Below, in pieces: positions 1 to 9,533 of a stretch of DNA of 64,000 nucleotides. Below the pieces are notes generated by a model. That model had not been told where the DNA came from. It saw only the letters and a list, made by a program, of their open reading frames with translations, and did no database searches. The position numbers and the translations under genes are program-made. The stretch comes from Phocaeicola plebeius DSM 17135. GTDB taxonomy: Bacteria; Bacteroidota; Bacteroidia; Bacteroidales; Bacteroidaceae. Position 1 is the first letter of the stretch. Every line of letters begins with the position of its first letter. Location of the stretch: the NCBI RefSeq assembly GCF_000187895.1, contig NZ_DS990133.1:414535-478534 (forward strand), in the 5' to 3' direction.

Positions 1-1
1 T

Positions 2-1162
2 GGATACGATGCTCCCAACGGCAGTTATCCTGTGCAAAGAGGATTCGACAGGTATTACGGTTGTCTGCACGGAGGAGGAAGCTACTATAAACCTGACCCG
101 GTATACAATGATTTAAAAAGAATCACTCAATTGCCCGACGATTATTACTACACAAAAGCCATTACCGATTCCGCGGTAAGTTTTATCCATACACATGATA
201 CAGACAAGCCCATGTTCTTGTATCTGGCCCATTATGCACCTCATCTGCCTCTTCAGGCTCCAGCAGAGTATGTTGAAAAATGTATGGACCGATATAAAGT
301 AGGATACGATGTGCTACGAAAGCAGCGATTTGAAAAACAAAAGAGACTGGGACTTATTCCTGACAATATGGAATTGCCTATCTTCAATAAAGAATTCAAT
401 GGTAAACGTCCGTCATGGAATGAATTGACACCGGAACAGCAAGAGAAATGGATAAAAGACATGGCTACCTATGCTGCTATGATTGAAATCATGGACGAAG
501 GTATCGGACTAGTCATAAAAGAACTCAAAAAGAAAAATATGTATGAAAATACAGTGTTTCTCTTCATGAGTGACAATGGAGCTACCAACGAAGGAGGATT
601 TATCGGACAACTGATGTCTGACCTGTCAAACACTCCCTATAGAAGCTACAAAAAGTGGGGATTTCAAGGTGGAACCAGTAGTCCGCTGATTCTTAGTTAT
701 GGTAATAAGAACAAGAATCTACAAAAAGGAAGAGTATGTAATCAACCGGCCCATATCATTGATATAATGCCTACTTGTATGGCATTGGGAAACGTAGCAT
801 ATCCTAAAACATTCTCACATGCAGACCTACCTGGAACAAACCTGCTTCCGGCTATAACCGGCCAATCCATTCACAAGCGAACGCTGTACTTTGAACACCA
901 GAGTTCATGCGCTATTATAGAGGGTAACTGGAAACTGGTAAGGGCCGACAGAAACAGTCAATGGGAACTGATAGACCTCGACAAAGATCCGTTTGAAACG
1001 CATGACCTCTCTGCCACATATCCAGATAAGGTAGAGGAACTGGAAAGCAAATGGATTGAGTGGGCAAATACACATAAAGTTTTCCCCCTAGAAGATAAAC
1101 CATGGACAGAAAGAATCAATTTCTATCAGGAAAAGAATTCCTATCAAAAAGGAGATTATTAA
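2..1162 (+). CDS. Sulfatase, 5' end cut by window edge
   Basis: C-terminal part of a type I (formylglycine-dependent) sulfatase, an enzyme that would remove sulfate esters from a glycan, probably in the periplasm. The reading frame is open from base 2, so the true start lies before the window. The GTG at 32 sits inside the conserved run GYDAPNGSYPVQRGFDRYYG and is not a start. Visible family marks are the PMFLYLAHYAPHLPLQAP segment and the SDNGAT metal/sulfate-site motif near base 570. The C/S-x-P-x-R formylglycine signature and any signal peptide would be upstream and cannot be checked. A GH2 gene follows 21 bp downstream on the same strand, so both probably belong to one polysaccharide-utilisation cluster. 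The substrate cannot be told from this fragment. Confidence 0.9.
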   Translation, partial: GYDAPNGSYPVQRGFDRYYGCLHGGGSYYKPDPVYNDLKRITQLPDDYYYTKAITDSAVSFIHTHDTDKPMFLYLAHYAPHLPLQAPAEYVEKCMDRYKVGYDVLRKQRFEKQKRLGLIPDNMELPIFNKEFNGKRPSWNELTPEQQEKWIKDMATYAAMIEIMDEGIGLVIKELKKKNMYENTVFLFMSDNGATNEGGFIGQLMSDLSNTPYRSYKKWGFQGGTSSPLILSYGNKNKNLQKGRVCNQPAHIIDIMPTCMALGNVAYPKTFSHADLPGTNLLPAITGQSIHKRTLYFEHQSSCAIIEGNWKLVRADRNSQWELIDLDKDPFETHDLSATYPDKVEELESKWIEWANTHKVFPLEDKPWTERINFYQEKNSYQKGDY

Positions 1163-1183
1163 CCTTAAAATAAACCATATCGT

Positions 1184-3847
1184 ATGAAGAAACCATTTTT
1201 GGATATTCGAACTGCCCTATGTAGTTTGATACTCATGATTACCCAACTAGGATTTGCCCATCAACCGGAATTCTCTACAGCCGGTTTCTTTGAGCTTCCT
1301 AACACCGGAAGAACCGTTTACAGCATGAACCCTGCATGGCGTTTGCATAAAGGCAGTGCGGATGGAGCCGAACGTCCGGATTTCAATGACAAGGACTGGA
1401 ATCTGGTCTCTCTCCCTGACGGCATAGAATATGTGCCTTCCGAAGCCAGCGGCTGCATCAATTATCAAGGTGAGGTATGGTATAGAAAACACTTTACTCC
1501 AGAAGAAGCATGGAAAGGCAAACAACTTTTTCTACATTTTGAAGCCATTATGGGAAAATCCAAGGTATGGGTTAACGGACAACTGATAAAAGAGCATTTC
1601 GGTGGCTTCTTGCCTGTCATCGCAAACATTACTGAATACCTGCGCTACGGACAAGACAATGTGATAGCAGTATGGGCTGATAACAGCAACGACCCGTCTT
1701 ATCCTCCCGGAAAACCACAGGAAGCGCTTGACTTTACCTATTTTGGGGGAATTTACAGAGACTGCTGGCTCATTACACACAACGACATATTCCTCACCGA
1801 TCCTAATTATGAAAATGAGACTGCCAGCGGAGGGTTGTTTGTCTCCTTCAACCATGTATCTGAGCAGTCTGCCGATATAAAGCTGGATGCACACATCCGG
1901 AACATGTCCGGAAAATCATTCTCTGGAAAGGTAGAATACCAACTGTTTAACACCTCACAGAAACTGGTTGCTCAAGCGGAAAAAGCATTCTCTGTAAGCA
2001 AAGGAAAAGGACGGCAGACATCCCTTGTGCTGCACGTGAACCAACCTGAATTATGGGAACCTGACTCTCCTACATTATACCAGCTTCACGTCATGATAAA
2101 GGATAAAGCAGGAAACATCATCGACGGATACCGCCACCGTATTGGAATCAGAAGCATTGAGTTCAAAGGGAAAGACGGTTTCTGGCTGAATGGAAAACCT
2201 TACCCTTACCCATTAATTGGCGCCAACAGACATCAGGATTTTGCCATCATCGGTAACGCCCTGTCAAACAGTCTTCACTGGAGAGATGCCAAAAAGCTTC
2301 GTGATGCGGGATTAAGAGTCATCCGCAACGCACACTATCCACAAGACCCGGCTTTCATGGATGCTTGCGATGAACTGGGACTGTTCGTCATCGTCAATAC
2401 CCCTGGATGGCAGTTTTGGAACGATGAACCTATCTTTGCACAAAGGGTATATAGCGACATCCGTAACATGGTCAGACGCGACCGTAATCATCCTTCTGTC
2501 TGGATGTGGGAGCCGATTCTCAACGAAACATGGTATCCGGAAGATTTTGCCAAGAATGTAGTAAGCATTCTCCATGAAGAATATCCCTATCCTTATTGCT
2601 ATGCAGGTTGCGATGTGACCGCTAAAGGACATGAATATTTTCCTATCCATTTCACACATCCTGTCAATGGGGCTGGAGGAGCATTTAACACATCAGACTT
2701 AGACCCTGACATTTCGTATTTCACCCGTGAATGGGGAGATAACGTAGATGACTGGAATTCTCACAATTCTCCCAGCCGGGTAAACCGCGCCTGGGGAGAA
2801 GTTCCGATGCTGATACAGGCTCAAGGATATGCTAAAACAGATTACCAGTACACTTGTTACGATGCGTTATATCGTAATTCACGCCAGCACATGGGAGGAT
2901 GTTTATGGCATTCTTTCGACCATCAGCGCGGGTATCATCCTGACCCATTCTATGGAGGTATCATGGATGCATTCCGACAGCCTAAACTATCCTACTATAT
3001 GTTCTGCTCACAGCGTCCGGCTGAAAAAAATGATAAACTGATTGCAGAAAACGGGCCTATGGTTTTCATTGCCAATGCCATGACTCCGTTCTCTCCTAAG
3101 GATGTAACCGTATACAGTAATTGTGAGGAAGTACACCTTACCTGTTGCAAAGGAGGGAAACAATATACCTACAAAAAAGCAGTCAAAGGAGAAGGTATGC
3201 CTTCACCCGTCATTACGTTCAATAATGTATGGGACGTAATGCACGACAAAGCGTTGGCCAGAGCCAATAAACATGAAGAATCATATCTGCTGGCAGAAGG
3301 TTTTGTCGACGGCAAACTGGTTGCAACTCATAAAGTTGTTCCTGCCCGACGTCCTTCAAAAGTAATTCTTTGGGCAGACAATGAGCAGACAGAAACCACG
3401 GCAGACGGTTCTGATCTGATTACCGTAGTAGCAGCTATAGCTGACGATAACGGAAACATCAAGCGACTAAACAACTACCATATTCAGTTTGAGATTGAGG
3501 GACCAGGTGAACTGGTAGCCAATAATGAGACCTTCACGAATCCTCGTGCTATCCAATGGGGAACTGCTCCAGTATTGGTTCGTGCAAAAACACAAGCTGG
3601 AGAAATAAAGGTAAAGGCATCAGTTGTATATAATGGCGTACATACTCCTGCACCGGCTGAAATCACTATTCAAACAGTAGAAGCCAAACATCCGCTTATT
3701 GCTGCCCCTAATGAACTGAAGCTTTTACAAAACCAGTCAAAGAATGACAAAAGATTTATGCCGCTCAATAAAGTAAGCCAGGAAGCACAACAGCAAAGCC
3801 GACTAAAACTGAAAGAAGTAGAAAAGCAACAAAGCGATTTTGAATAA
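1184..3847 (+). CDS. Glycoside hydrolase family 2 (beta-galactosidase-like)
   Basis: Secreted exo-glycosidase of 887 aa with an N-terminal signal peptide (hydrophobic core about residues 10-25, ending ...GFAHQ). It follows the GH2 plan: a sugar-binding jelly-roll domain (about 35-200), an Ig-like domain (about 210-325), a TIM barrel (about 330-600) and Ig-like C-terminal modules. The expected acid/base is Glu448 in WEPILNETW. The expected nucleophile is Glu516 in TREWGD. The last 60 residues are a lysine/glutamine-rich, probably helical tail not typical of the family. It lies 21 bp after a sulfatase, which suggests stepwise breakdown of a sulfated galactan-type glycan. That substrate is an inference from the pairing, because GH2 also includes mannosidases and glucuronidases. 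Confidence 0.9.
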   Translation: MKKPFLDIRTALCSLILMITQLGFAHQPEFSTAGFFELPNTGRTVYSMNPAWRLHKGSADGAERPDFNDKDWNLVSLPDGIEYVPSEASGCINYQGEVWYRKHFTPEEAWKGKQLFLHFEAIMGKSKVWVNGQLIKEHFGGFLPVIANITEYLRYGQDNVIAVWADNSNDPSYPPGKPQEALDFTYFGGIYRDCWLITHNDIFLTDPNYENETASGGLFVSFNHVSEQSADIKLDAHIRNMSGKSFSGKVEYQLFNTSQKLVAQAEKAFSVSKGKGRQTSLVLHVNQPELWEPDSPTLYQLHVMIKDKAGNIIDGYRHRIGIRSIEFKGKDGFWLNGKPYPYPLIGANRHQDFAIIGNALSNSLHWRDAKKLRDAGLRVIRNAHYPQDPAFMDACDELGLFVIVNTPGWQFWNDEPIFAQRVYSDIRNMVRRDRNHPSVWMWEPILNETWYPEDFAKNVVSILHEEYPYPYCYAGCDVTAKGHEYFPIHFTHPVNGAGGAFNTSDLDPDISYFTREWGDNVDDWNSHNSPSRVNRAWGEVPMLIQAQGYAKTDYQYTCYDALYRNSRQHMGGCLWHSFDHQRGYHPDPFYGGIMDAFRQPKLSYYMFCSQRPAEKNDKLIAENGPMVFIANAMTPFSPKDVTVYSNCEEVHLTCCKGGKQYTYKKAVKGEGMPSPVITFNNVWDVMHDKALARANKHEESYLLAEGFVDGKLVATHKVVPARRPSKVILWADNEQTETTADGSDLITVVAAIADDNGNIKRLNNYHIQFEIEGPGELVANNETFTNPRAIQWGTAPVLVRAKTQAGEIKVKASVVYNGVHTPAPAEITIQTVEAKHPLIAAPNELKLLQNQSKNDKRFMPLNKVSQEAQQQSRLKLKEVEKQQSDFE

Positions 3848-3901
3848 AAGAGTTTTTCAACAGGTATCATCAATCGTGACTTACCAAAAGTCCATATACA
3901 A

Positions 3902-3931
3902 AATAGGCTGCTCTGTTCCGGGCAGCCTATT
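3902..3931. terminator. Hairpin between GH2 and MerR genes
   Basis: Perfect 10-bp inverted repeat (AATAGGCTGC / GCAGCCTATT) between two convergent genes. It could stop transcription from both sides. The flanking T-tract is weak on either strand. Confidence 0.55.
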
Positions 3932-3951
3932 CCATTAAAAAACTTTATAAA

Positions 3952-4299
3952 TCAAGTAAGATAATCCAACTCATTCCGCATGCTCACCAGTTCCTCGCGG
4001 ATTCGTTTCAAGCGTTCTACCACATTGGCTGTCTGCATGGTTCCTTCCCTGTTCTGCCGTAACCGTTGCTTGGCACCGGCCAGCGTCATCCCTTTTTCTT
4101 TCACCAGATGATATACCAGACGAATATTCTCTATGTCTTCTTTTCGGTACTGACGCACATTTCCTCCTGTTTTCTTAGGAGAAATCATCGGAAACTCTTT
4201 TTCCCAATAACGCAGCAATGATTCATTTACATCAAACATTTTTGCCACTTCGCTGATGGAATAATAAAGTTTCAGTTCTTTATCTGTTTTCAAAGCCAT
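3952..4299 (-). CDS. MerR-family transcriptional regulator
   Basis: Small DNA-binding protein of 115 aa. The winged helix-turn-helix of the MerR family is clear: YYSISEVAKMFDVNESLLRYWEKEF, followed by the R-Y-x-x-x-D-I wing and VYHLVKEKGMTLAGAK. A C-terminal helix (about 85-112) would form the dimer coiled coil, and there is no effector domain. The ATG at 4299 is preferred to the TTG at 4308. It starts 15 bp after the M23 peptidase stop codon and is probably co-transcribed with it from the promoter near 5335. Its target genes are unknown. Confidence 0.85.
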   Translation of the reverse strand: MALKTDKELKLYYSISEVAKMFDVNESLLRYWEKEFPMISPKKTGGNVRQYRKEDIENIRLVYHLVKEKGMTLAGAKQRLRQNREGTMQTANVVERLKRIREELVSMRNELDYLT

Positions 4300-4314
4300 A
4301 ACAAGCAATTCTTT

Positions 4315-5280
4315 TTAATCAAATACACGACCGTGGTTGGCAGCCAGTTCAATCATCTTTTCATAATCGTCAGCATTCAAATCCATGAAATAATAGTTCA
4401 CCGGATTGACAATCTTTCCCTTTACACGCACTTCATAATGTAAATGCGGACCGGTACTCTTTCCAGTAGAACCTACCTGACCAATCACTTCCCCACGCGC
4501 CACATTCTGACCCACTTTCACTTCTATTTTATTCAAATGAGCGTAACGGGTCACATAACCAAATCCATGGTCAATGATGATACAATTTCCATACAATCCA
4601 TCCCAGCCAGCCTGTTTTACCCGTCCGTTTCCTGTAGCATATACCGGCGTACCGATATTGGCAGAAAAATCCATTCCTGCATGAAACTTCACGGTCTTAT
4701 AAATCGGGTCAACACGCATACCGTATCCCGAAGCTGTCTGTTTCAGATTCTTGTTTGAAACGGGCTGGATAGCGGGAATACAGGCTAGCATTTTGTCATG
4801 CTGTTTACAGAGCCCCACCACTTCGTCGAAAGATTTGGACTGGGCATAAATCTTCTTCTCCAAATCATCCATTTTCTGCAGGGTATGGATGACCAGACGA
4901 CTGTTGGCCATGTCCATCAGTTCATTATAACGTGCATTATTAGCGGTAGCCGAACGCTGTTCATCCGGTAACGGGTCTGCCTGCATCATTACGCGGTAGA
5001 TGTTGTCGTCACGTTGCTGCAGGCGTTGCATCACTCCTTCCGCCTCATCCAGACGAGAGGAAAGAATGGCATATTGCGACAAAAGTCGGGAATTTTCCGT
5101 ACGAAGGTCTTTTTCCGAAGGAGAACCGAAAATCCACAACAGCAGGATAAAACTGCCTGCTCCCAGTCCCATACCGACGAAGAGCTGACGCAAGTAGCTC
5201 AAAGCCCGCTGGCGTACGGTGGGATAAATACGGTCGTAAGTACGAGTTTTCGGGTTGTAGATATAATAGACTTTACGCAT
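4315..5280 (-). CDS. M23-family cell-wall endopeptidase, membrane anchored
   Basis: Putative peptidoglycan endopeptidase (LytM/NlpD type) of 321 aa, working in the periplasm. A basic cytoplasmic N-terminus is followed by one transmembrane helix (about 33-50), a coiled-coil-prone stretch (about 57-160) and the M23 domain (about 180-295). Zinc ligands of the family are present: His200 and Asp204 (HAGMD) and His281 in HLHYE, with His279 as the usual catalytic partner. The intact motif suggests an active enzyme rather than a degenerate EnvC/NlpD-style activator. It is divergent from alaS and has its own TAnnTTTG box. A MerR regulator follows in the same transcript. Confidence 0.9.
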   Translation of the reverse strand: MRKVYYIYNPKTRTYDRIYPTVRQRALSYLRQLFVGMGLGAGSFILLLWIFGSPSEKDLRTENSRLLSQYAILSSRLDEAEGVMQRLQQRDDNIYRVMMQADPLPDEQRSATANNARYNELMDMANSRLVIHTLQKMDDLEKKIYAQSKSFDEVVGLCKQHDKMLACIPAIQPVSNKNLKQTASGYGMRVDPIYKTVKFHAGMDFSANIGTPVYATGNGRVKQAGWDGLYGNCIIIDHGFGYVTRYAHLNKIEVKVGQNVARGEVIGQVGSTGKSTGPHLHYEVRVKGKIVNPVNYYFMDLNADDYEKMIELAANHGRVFD

Positions 5281-5330
5281 GTCGTTCGATTTTGGAAATT
5301 TTTAAGCAACAAAACATTAAGTTTTTGCAC

Positions 5331-5338
5331 CAAACATA
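5331..5338 (-). promoter_or_regulatory. Bacteroidetes -7 box for the M23 gene
   Basis: Reads TATGTTTG on the minus strand, matching TAnnTTTG, about 50 bp before the M23 start. No clear -33 TTTG was seen. Confidence 0.45.
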
Positions 5339-5361
5339 CAGACAAAAATAATAAAACCAAT

Positions 5362-5369
5362 TATCTTTG
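5362..5369 (+). promoter_or_regulatory. Bacteroidetes -7 box for alaS
   Basis: TATCTTTG, matching TAnnTTTG, 44 bp before the alaS ATG and back to back with the M23 promoter. Confidence 0.6.
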
Positions 5370-5413
5370 CAAATCAATTTTGAGAATATTAACTACAAGA
5401 CGATATAACGATT

Positions 5414-8032
5414 ATGTTGACAGCAAATGAAATCCGCGACTCATTCGTGAAATTCTTTGAGTCGAAAGGACATCAGATTGTGCCTTCTGCACCAATGGTT
5501 ATCAAGGATGACCCTACCCTGATGTTCACCAATGCCGGTATGAACCAGTTCAAGGATATCATACTTGGAAACCACCCTGCTAAATACAAACGCGTGACTG
5601 ACTCACAGAAATGTCTTCGTGTGAGCGGAAAACATAATGACTTGGAAGAAGTAGGCCACGATACCTATCACCACACCATGTTTGAAATGTTGGGTAACTG
5701 GTCATTCGGTGACTATTTCAAAAAAGAAGCTATCAGCTGGGCATACGAATACCTGGTAAGCATACTGAAGCTTGACCCGAAAGATTTATATGTGACTGTT
5801 TTCGAAGGTAGTCCAAGCGAAGGCATCTCACGTGATGACGAAGCTGCAAGCTACTGGGGACAGTTCTTCCCTGAAGACCATATCATCAACGGAAACAAGC
5901 ATGACAATTTCTGGGAAATGGGTGACACAGGTCCCTGTGGTCCGTGTTCTGAAATCCACATCGACTCTCGTTCTGCAGAAGAAAAAGCAGCTGTTCCAGG
6001 ACGCGAACTGGTAAACAAGGATCACCCGCAGGTTATCGAAATCTGGAACCTGGTGTTCATGCAATACAACCGCAAGGCAGACGGAACTTTGGAACCACTT
6101 CCTGCGAAAGTAATTGATACCGGTATGGGATTTGAGCGTCTGGTACGTACACTGCAAGGAAAAACATCCAACTATGATACAGACGTATTCCAGCCTATCA
6201 TCAAAGTGATTGGTGATTTGTCTGGCAAGAAATATGGAGACGATGAAAAGACAGACGTGGCTATGCGTGTAGTTGCTGACCACATCCGTACCATTGCTTT
6301 CTCTATCACAGACGGTCAGTTGCCTTCAAACGCAAAGGCTGGTTATGTCATCCGCCGTATCCTGCGTCGTGCTGTTCGTTACGCTTACACCTTCCTCGGA
6401 CAGAAACAGGCATTCATGTACAAGCTGGTTCCGGTGCTGATTGAAAACATGGGTGGTGCTTACCCTGAACTGAAAGCTCAGCAGGCTTTGATTGAAAAAG
6501 TGATGAAGGAAGAAGAAGAATCATTCCTACGTACACTGGAAACAGGTATCCGTCTGCTCGAAAAGACAATGAACGAAACCAAAGCTGCCGGCAAGACAGA
6601 AATTAGTGGAGTAGATGCCTTTACACTGTATGATACATTCGGTTTCCCATTCGACTTGACAGAGCTGATTTTGCGTGAAAACGGTCTGACAGCCGACGTG
6701 AAAGGCTTCGAAGCTGAAATGCAGAAACAGAAAGAACGTGCCCGCAATGCCGCTGCAGTAGAAACTGGTGACTGGGTTACCCTGAAAGAAGGTGAAACTA
6801 CTTTCGTAGGTTACGATTATACAGAATATGAAACCAGCATCCTGCGCTACCGCCAGATTAAACAAAAGAACCAGACTCTCTACCAGATTGTATTGAGCGA
6901 GACTCCGTTCTATGCAGAAAGTGGTGGTCAGGTAGGTGATACCGGTGTATTGGTGAGCGAATTTGAAACTATCGACATCATTGATACAAAGAAGGAAAAC
7001 AACCTTCCGATTCACATTGCCAAGAAACTTCCGGAACACTTGGAAGCTCCAATGATGGCATGTGTAGATACTGATAAGCGTGCCGCTTGTGCAGCTAACC
7101 ACTCTTGTACGCACTTGCTAGACGAAGCTTTGCGTCAGGTATTAGGTACTCATGTGGAACAGAAAGGTTCTCTTGTAACTCCTGAATCACTGCGTTTCGA
7201 CTTCTCTCACTTCCAGAAAGTGACTCCGGAACAGATTCGTGAAGTAGAACACCTGGTAAATGCCAAGATTCGTGAAAACGTACCTTTGACTGAATACCGT
7301 AACCTGCCGATTGAAAAGGCTAAGGAACTGGGTGCTATCGCTCTGTTCGGTGAAAAATACGGTGACGAAGTTCGTGTCGTACAGTTCGGTTCATCTATCG
7401 AATTCTGTGGAGGTACACATGTATCTGCTACCGGAAAAATTGGTATGGTGAAAATCATCTCTGAAAGTTCTGTAGCTGCAGGTGTACGCCGTATTGAAGC
7501 AGTTACCGGTGCGAAAGTAGAAGAGATGTTCGATACCGTACAAGATACTATTAACGACCTGAAAGCATTGTTCAACAATGCACCCGACTTGAAGGCTGCC
7601 ATCTCCAAGTACATTGAAGAAAACGCTGGTTTGAAGAAGCAGATGGAAGAATTCATGAAGGAGAAAGAAGCTGCAGTCAAGAACAAACTGATTGAAGGCG
7701 CTAAAGAAATTAATGGCGTAAAAGTAATCAAAGCTGTACTTCCGATGCCGGCTGACGCAGTAAAGAACATTGCATTCCAGTTGAAAGGACAGTTCACAGA
7801 AAATCTGTTCGTAGTTATCGGTAGTGTATTTGAGAACAAACCGTTGCTGACTGTAACCATGAGCGAAGATCAGGTAAAAGCCGGATTGAATGCAGGTCAG
7901 TTGGTACGTGAAGCCGCCAAGCTGATTCAAGGTGGTGGCGGTGGTCAGCCTCATTTTGCAACTGCAGGTGGTAAAAATCCTGACGGATTGAATACGGCAG
8001 TTGACAAAGTGGTTGAACTGGCTGGATTCTAA
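5414..8032 (+). CDS. alaS: Alanyl-tRNA synthetase
   Basis: Charges tRNA-Ala with alanine in the cytoplasm. Length (872 aa) is close to the E. coli enzyme. The N-terminal class II catalytic core begins [20 protein letters not shown], with the motif 2-type segment around [20 protein letters not shown]. The editing domain carries the zinc/editing ligands His563 and His567 (HSCTH) and Cys665 and His669 (CGGTH). The C-terminal C-Ala domain ends in the glycine-rich [15 protein letters not shown] motif. It is monocistronic, with its own promoter and a strong downstream hairpin. Nothing unusual was seen. Confidence 0.98.
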   Translation: MLTANEIRDSFVKFFESKGHQIVPSAPMVIKDDPTLMFTNAGMNQFKDIILGNHPAKYKRVTDSQKCLRVSGKHNDLEEVGHDTYHHTMFEMLGNWSFGDYFKKEAISWAYEYLVSILKLDPKDLYVTVFEGSPSEGISRDDEAASYWGQFFPEDHIINGNKHDNFWEMGDTGPCGPCSEIHIDSRSAEEKAAVPGRELVNKDHPQVIEIWNLVFMQYNRKADGTLEPLPAKVIDTGMGFERLVRTLQGKTSNYDTDVFQPIIKVIGDLSGKKYGDDEKTDVAMRVVADHIRTIAFSITDGQLPSNAKAGYVIRRILRRAVRYAYTFLGQKQAFMYKLVPVLIENMGGAYPELKAQQALIEKVMKEEEESFLRTLETGIRLLEKTMNETKAAGKTEISGVDAFTLYDTFGFPFDLTELILRENGLTADVKGFEAEMQKQKERARNAAAVETGDWVTLKEGETTFVGYDYTEYETSILRYRQIKQKNQTLYQIVLSETPFYAESGGQVGDTGVLVSEFETIDIIDTKKENNLPIHIAKKLPEHLEAPMMACVDTDKRAACAANHSCTHLLDEALRQVLGTHVEQKGSLVTPESLRFDFSHFQKVTPEQIREVEHLVNAKIRENVPLTEYRNLPIEKAKELGAIALFGEKYGDEVRVVQFGSSIEFCGGTHVSATGKIGMVKIISESSVAAGVRRIEAVTGAKVEEMFDTVQDTINDLKALFNNAPDLKAAISKYIEENAGLKKQMEEFMKEKEAAVKNKLIEGAKEINGVKVIKAVLPMPADAVKNIAFQLKGQFTENLFVVIGSVFENKPLLTVTMSEDQVKAGLNAGQLVREAAKLIQGGGGGQPHFATAGGKNPDGLNTAVDKVVELAGF

Positions 8033-8071
8033 TTTTCAGAAAACCCTATCAACACTTAATTTTTTACTTTT

Positions 8072-8118
8072 CATCCCCCCTTATTTGCCCTTTTTAGGAA
8101 AATGAGGGGGATTTTTTT
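8072..8118 (+). terminator. Terminator of alaS
   Basis: A C-run stem (ATCCCCCC) pairs with GAGGGGGAT after a roughly 20-nt loop and is followed directly by a run of seven T. Confidence 0.75.
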
Positions 8119-8120
8119 CG

Positions 8121-8128
8121 TACTTTTG
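8121..8128 (+). promoter_or_regulatory. Bacteroidetes -7 box for MATE gene
   Basis: TACTTTTG (TAnnTTTG), 26 bp before the MATE ATG and immediately after the alaS terminator. Confidence 0.55.
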
Positions 8129-8153
8129 CTCACATTCTACAAGCAGACAACCT

Positions 8154-9521
8154 ATGCCTCAAGACAAATATACGCTTATGACCACGGCACCGGTACCCCG
8201 CCTTATCCGAGGATTGGCCGTTCCGACCATCATCAGTATGCTGGTCACGTCTTTCTATGTCATGGCCGACACTTATTTTGTCGGGAAAATCAATACTCAG
8301 TCTACTGCGGCTGTAGGTATTTCTTTTTCCATCATGGCCATTATTCAGGCATTCGGTTTTTTCTGCGGACATGGTTCAGGTAATTTCATTTCCAGAAGAT
8401 TAGGTGCACGTGACTATCGCAGTGCGGAAAAGATGGCTGCAACGGGCTTTTTCAGCGCATTCCTTATCGGTTGTGCCATCGCGCTTGTCGGTCTGCTTTT
8501 TCTGGACCCTATCTGCCGGGCACTCGGCTCTACCCCAACCATTCTTCCATACGCCAAGACCTATTTAGGAATTATCCTGTTGGGAGCTCCTTTTATGGCT
8601 TCCTCGCTGGTACTCAACAACCAGATGCGATTCCAGGGAAACGCTGTTTATGCCATGATTGGCATCATTGTGGGAGCCGTACTTAACATCGGACTTGACC
8701 CGTTATTGATATTCGTATTCGACATGGGAATTGCAGGAGCCGCCTGGTCGACCTTCATCAGTCAGGTATGCAGCTTCACCATCCTGCTTTTCATGGACCG
8801 GAAAGGAGAAAACATCCGTATCCATTACCGACACTTTACTCCGACTCCAGCCTATCTGAAAGAAATCGTATACGGAGGAAGTCCTTCTCTTTGCCGGCAG
8901 GGACTGGCCAGTGTGTCAACCATTCTGCTGAATGTAGCAGCCGGAAATTTTGGAGATGCCGCCATTGCCGGAATGTCCATTGTAACCCGCGTCTGCATGT
9001 TCATCAATTCCTTTGTTATCGGTTTCGGACAGGGATTTCAACCTGTATGCGGATTCAACTACGGAGCAGGGTTAAACCGTCGTGTCCGCCAAGGATTCTG
9101 GTATTGTGTGAAGGTAGGCGTTATCTTCTTGGCTATCTGCTCCCTCATCGGCTACATTTATGCCCCAGAAGTAGTCTCCTGGTTCCGGAAAGAAGACCCA
9201 CAAGTTATCGCCGTAGGAGCCGAAGCTCTACGCTGGCAACTCATCACGCTCCCATTAGGAGCCTGGGTGATACTGTGTAACATGCTGTTACAAACCATCC
9301 GTCAGCCTCGCCGGGCCGTCATTCTTTCCTCCTCCCGCCAAGGTTTATTCTTCATCCCCTTGATACTGATTCTGCCGTACTTTTTGCAGTTGCAGGGTGT
9401 GGAAATGTGTCAAGCCGCAGCCGACCTATGCTCTTTTCTACTGGCTCTTCCTCTTACCATTCCAGTATTGAAGTCACTGCGCGTAGACAGGACTCCCATG
9501 AAAGAAGAAAACACCCGATAA
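8154..9521 (+). CDS. MATE-family efflux transporter
   Basis: Inner-membrane cation-coupled exporter of 455 aa with about twelve transmembrane helices in two pseudo-symmetric halves. The MATE N-terminal signature is visible: PRLIRGLAVPTIISMLVTSFYVMADTYFVG in the first helices, and the G-x-G-x-x-x-x-x-R-x-L-G segment (HGSGNFISRRLGARD) after helix 2. The second half repeats the pattern (FGQGFQPVCGFNYGAG). The ATG at 8154 fits the promoter spacing. The substrate is unknown; drugs or organic cations are typical for the family. It converges with the AraC gene, with only 12 bp between stop codons. Confidence 0.92.
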   Translation: MPQDKYTLMTTAPVPRLIRGLAVPTIISMLVTSFYVMADTYFVGKINTQSTAAVGISFSIMAIIQAFGFFCGHGSGNFISRRLGARDYRSAEKMAATGFFSAFLIGCAIALVGLLFLDPICRALGSTPTILPYAKTYLGIILLGAPFMASSLVLNNQMRFQGNAVYAMIGIIVGAVLNIGLDPLLIFVFDMGIAGAAWSTFISQVCSFTILLFMDRKGENIRIHYRHFTPTPAYLKEIVYGGSPSLCRQGLASVSTILLNVAAGNFGDAAIAGMSIVTRVCMFINSFVIGFGQGFQPVCGFNYGAGLNRRVRQGFWYCVKVGVIFLAICSLIGYIYAPEVVSWFRKEDPQVIAVGAEALRWQLITLPLGAWVILCNMLLQTIRQPRRAVILSSSRQGLFFIPLILILPYFLQLQGVEMCQAAADLCSFLLALPLTIPVLKSLRVDRTPMKEENTR

Positions 9522-9533
9522 ACACGAAACTCC

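Noticed and set aside
1..3847. Assignment of the sulfatase-GH2 pair to the porphyran locus known from B. plebeius
   Set aside because: The gene types fit, but two genes without the diagnostic GH16/GH86 enzymes are not enough to name the substrate.
7391..7954. Minus-strand frames of 187-217 aa opposite alaS
   Set aside because: Antisense shadows of a well-conserved gene; sequence looks like reverse-translated coding DNA with no motif.
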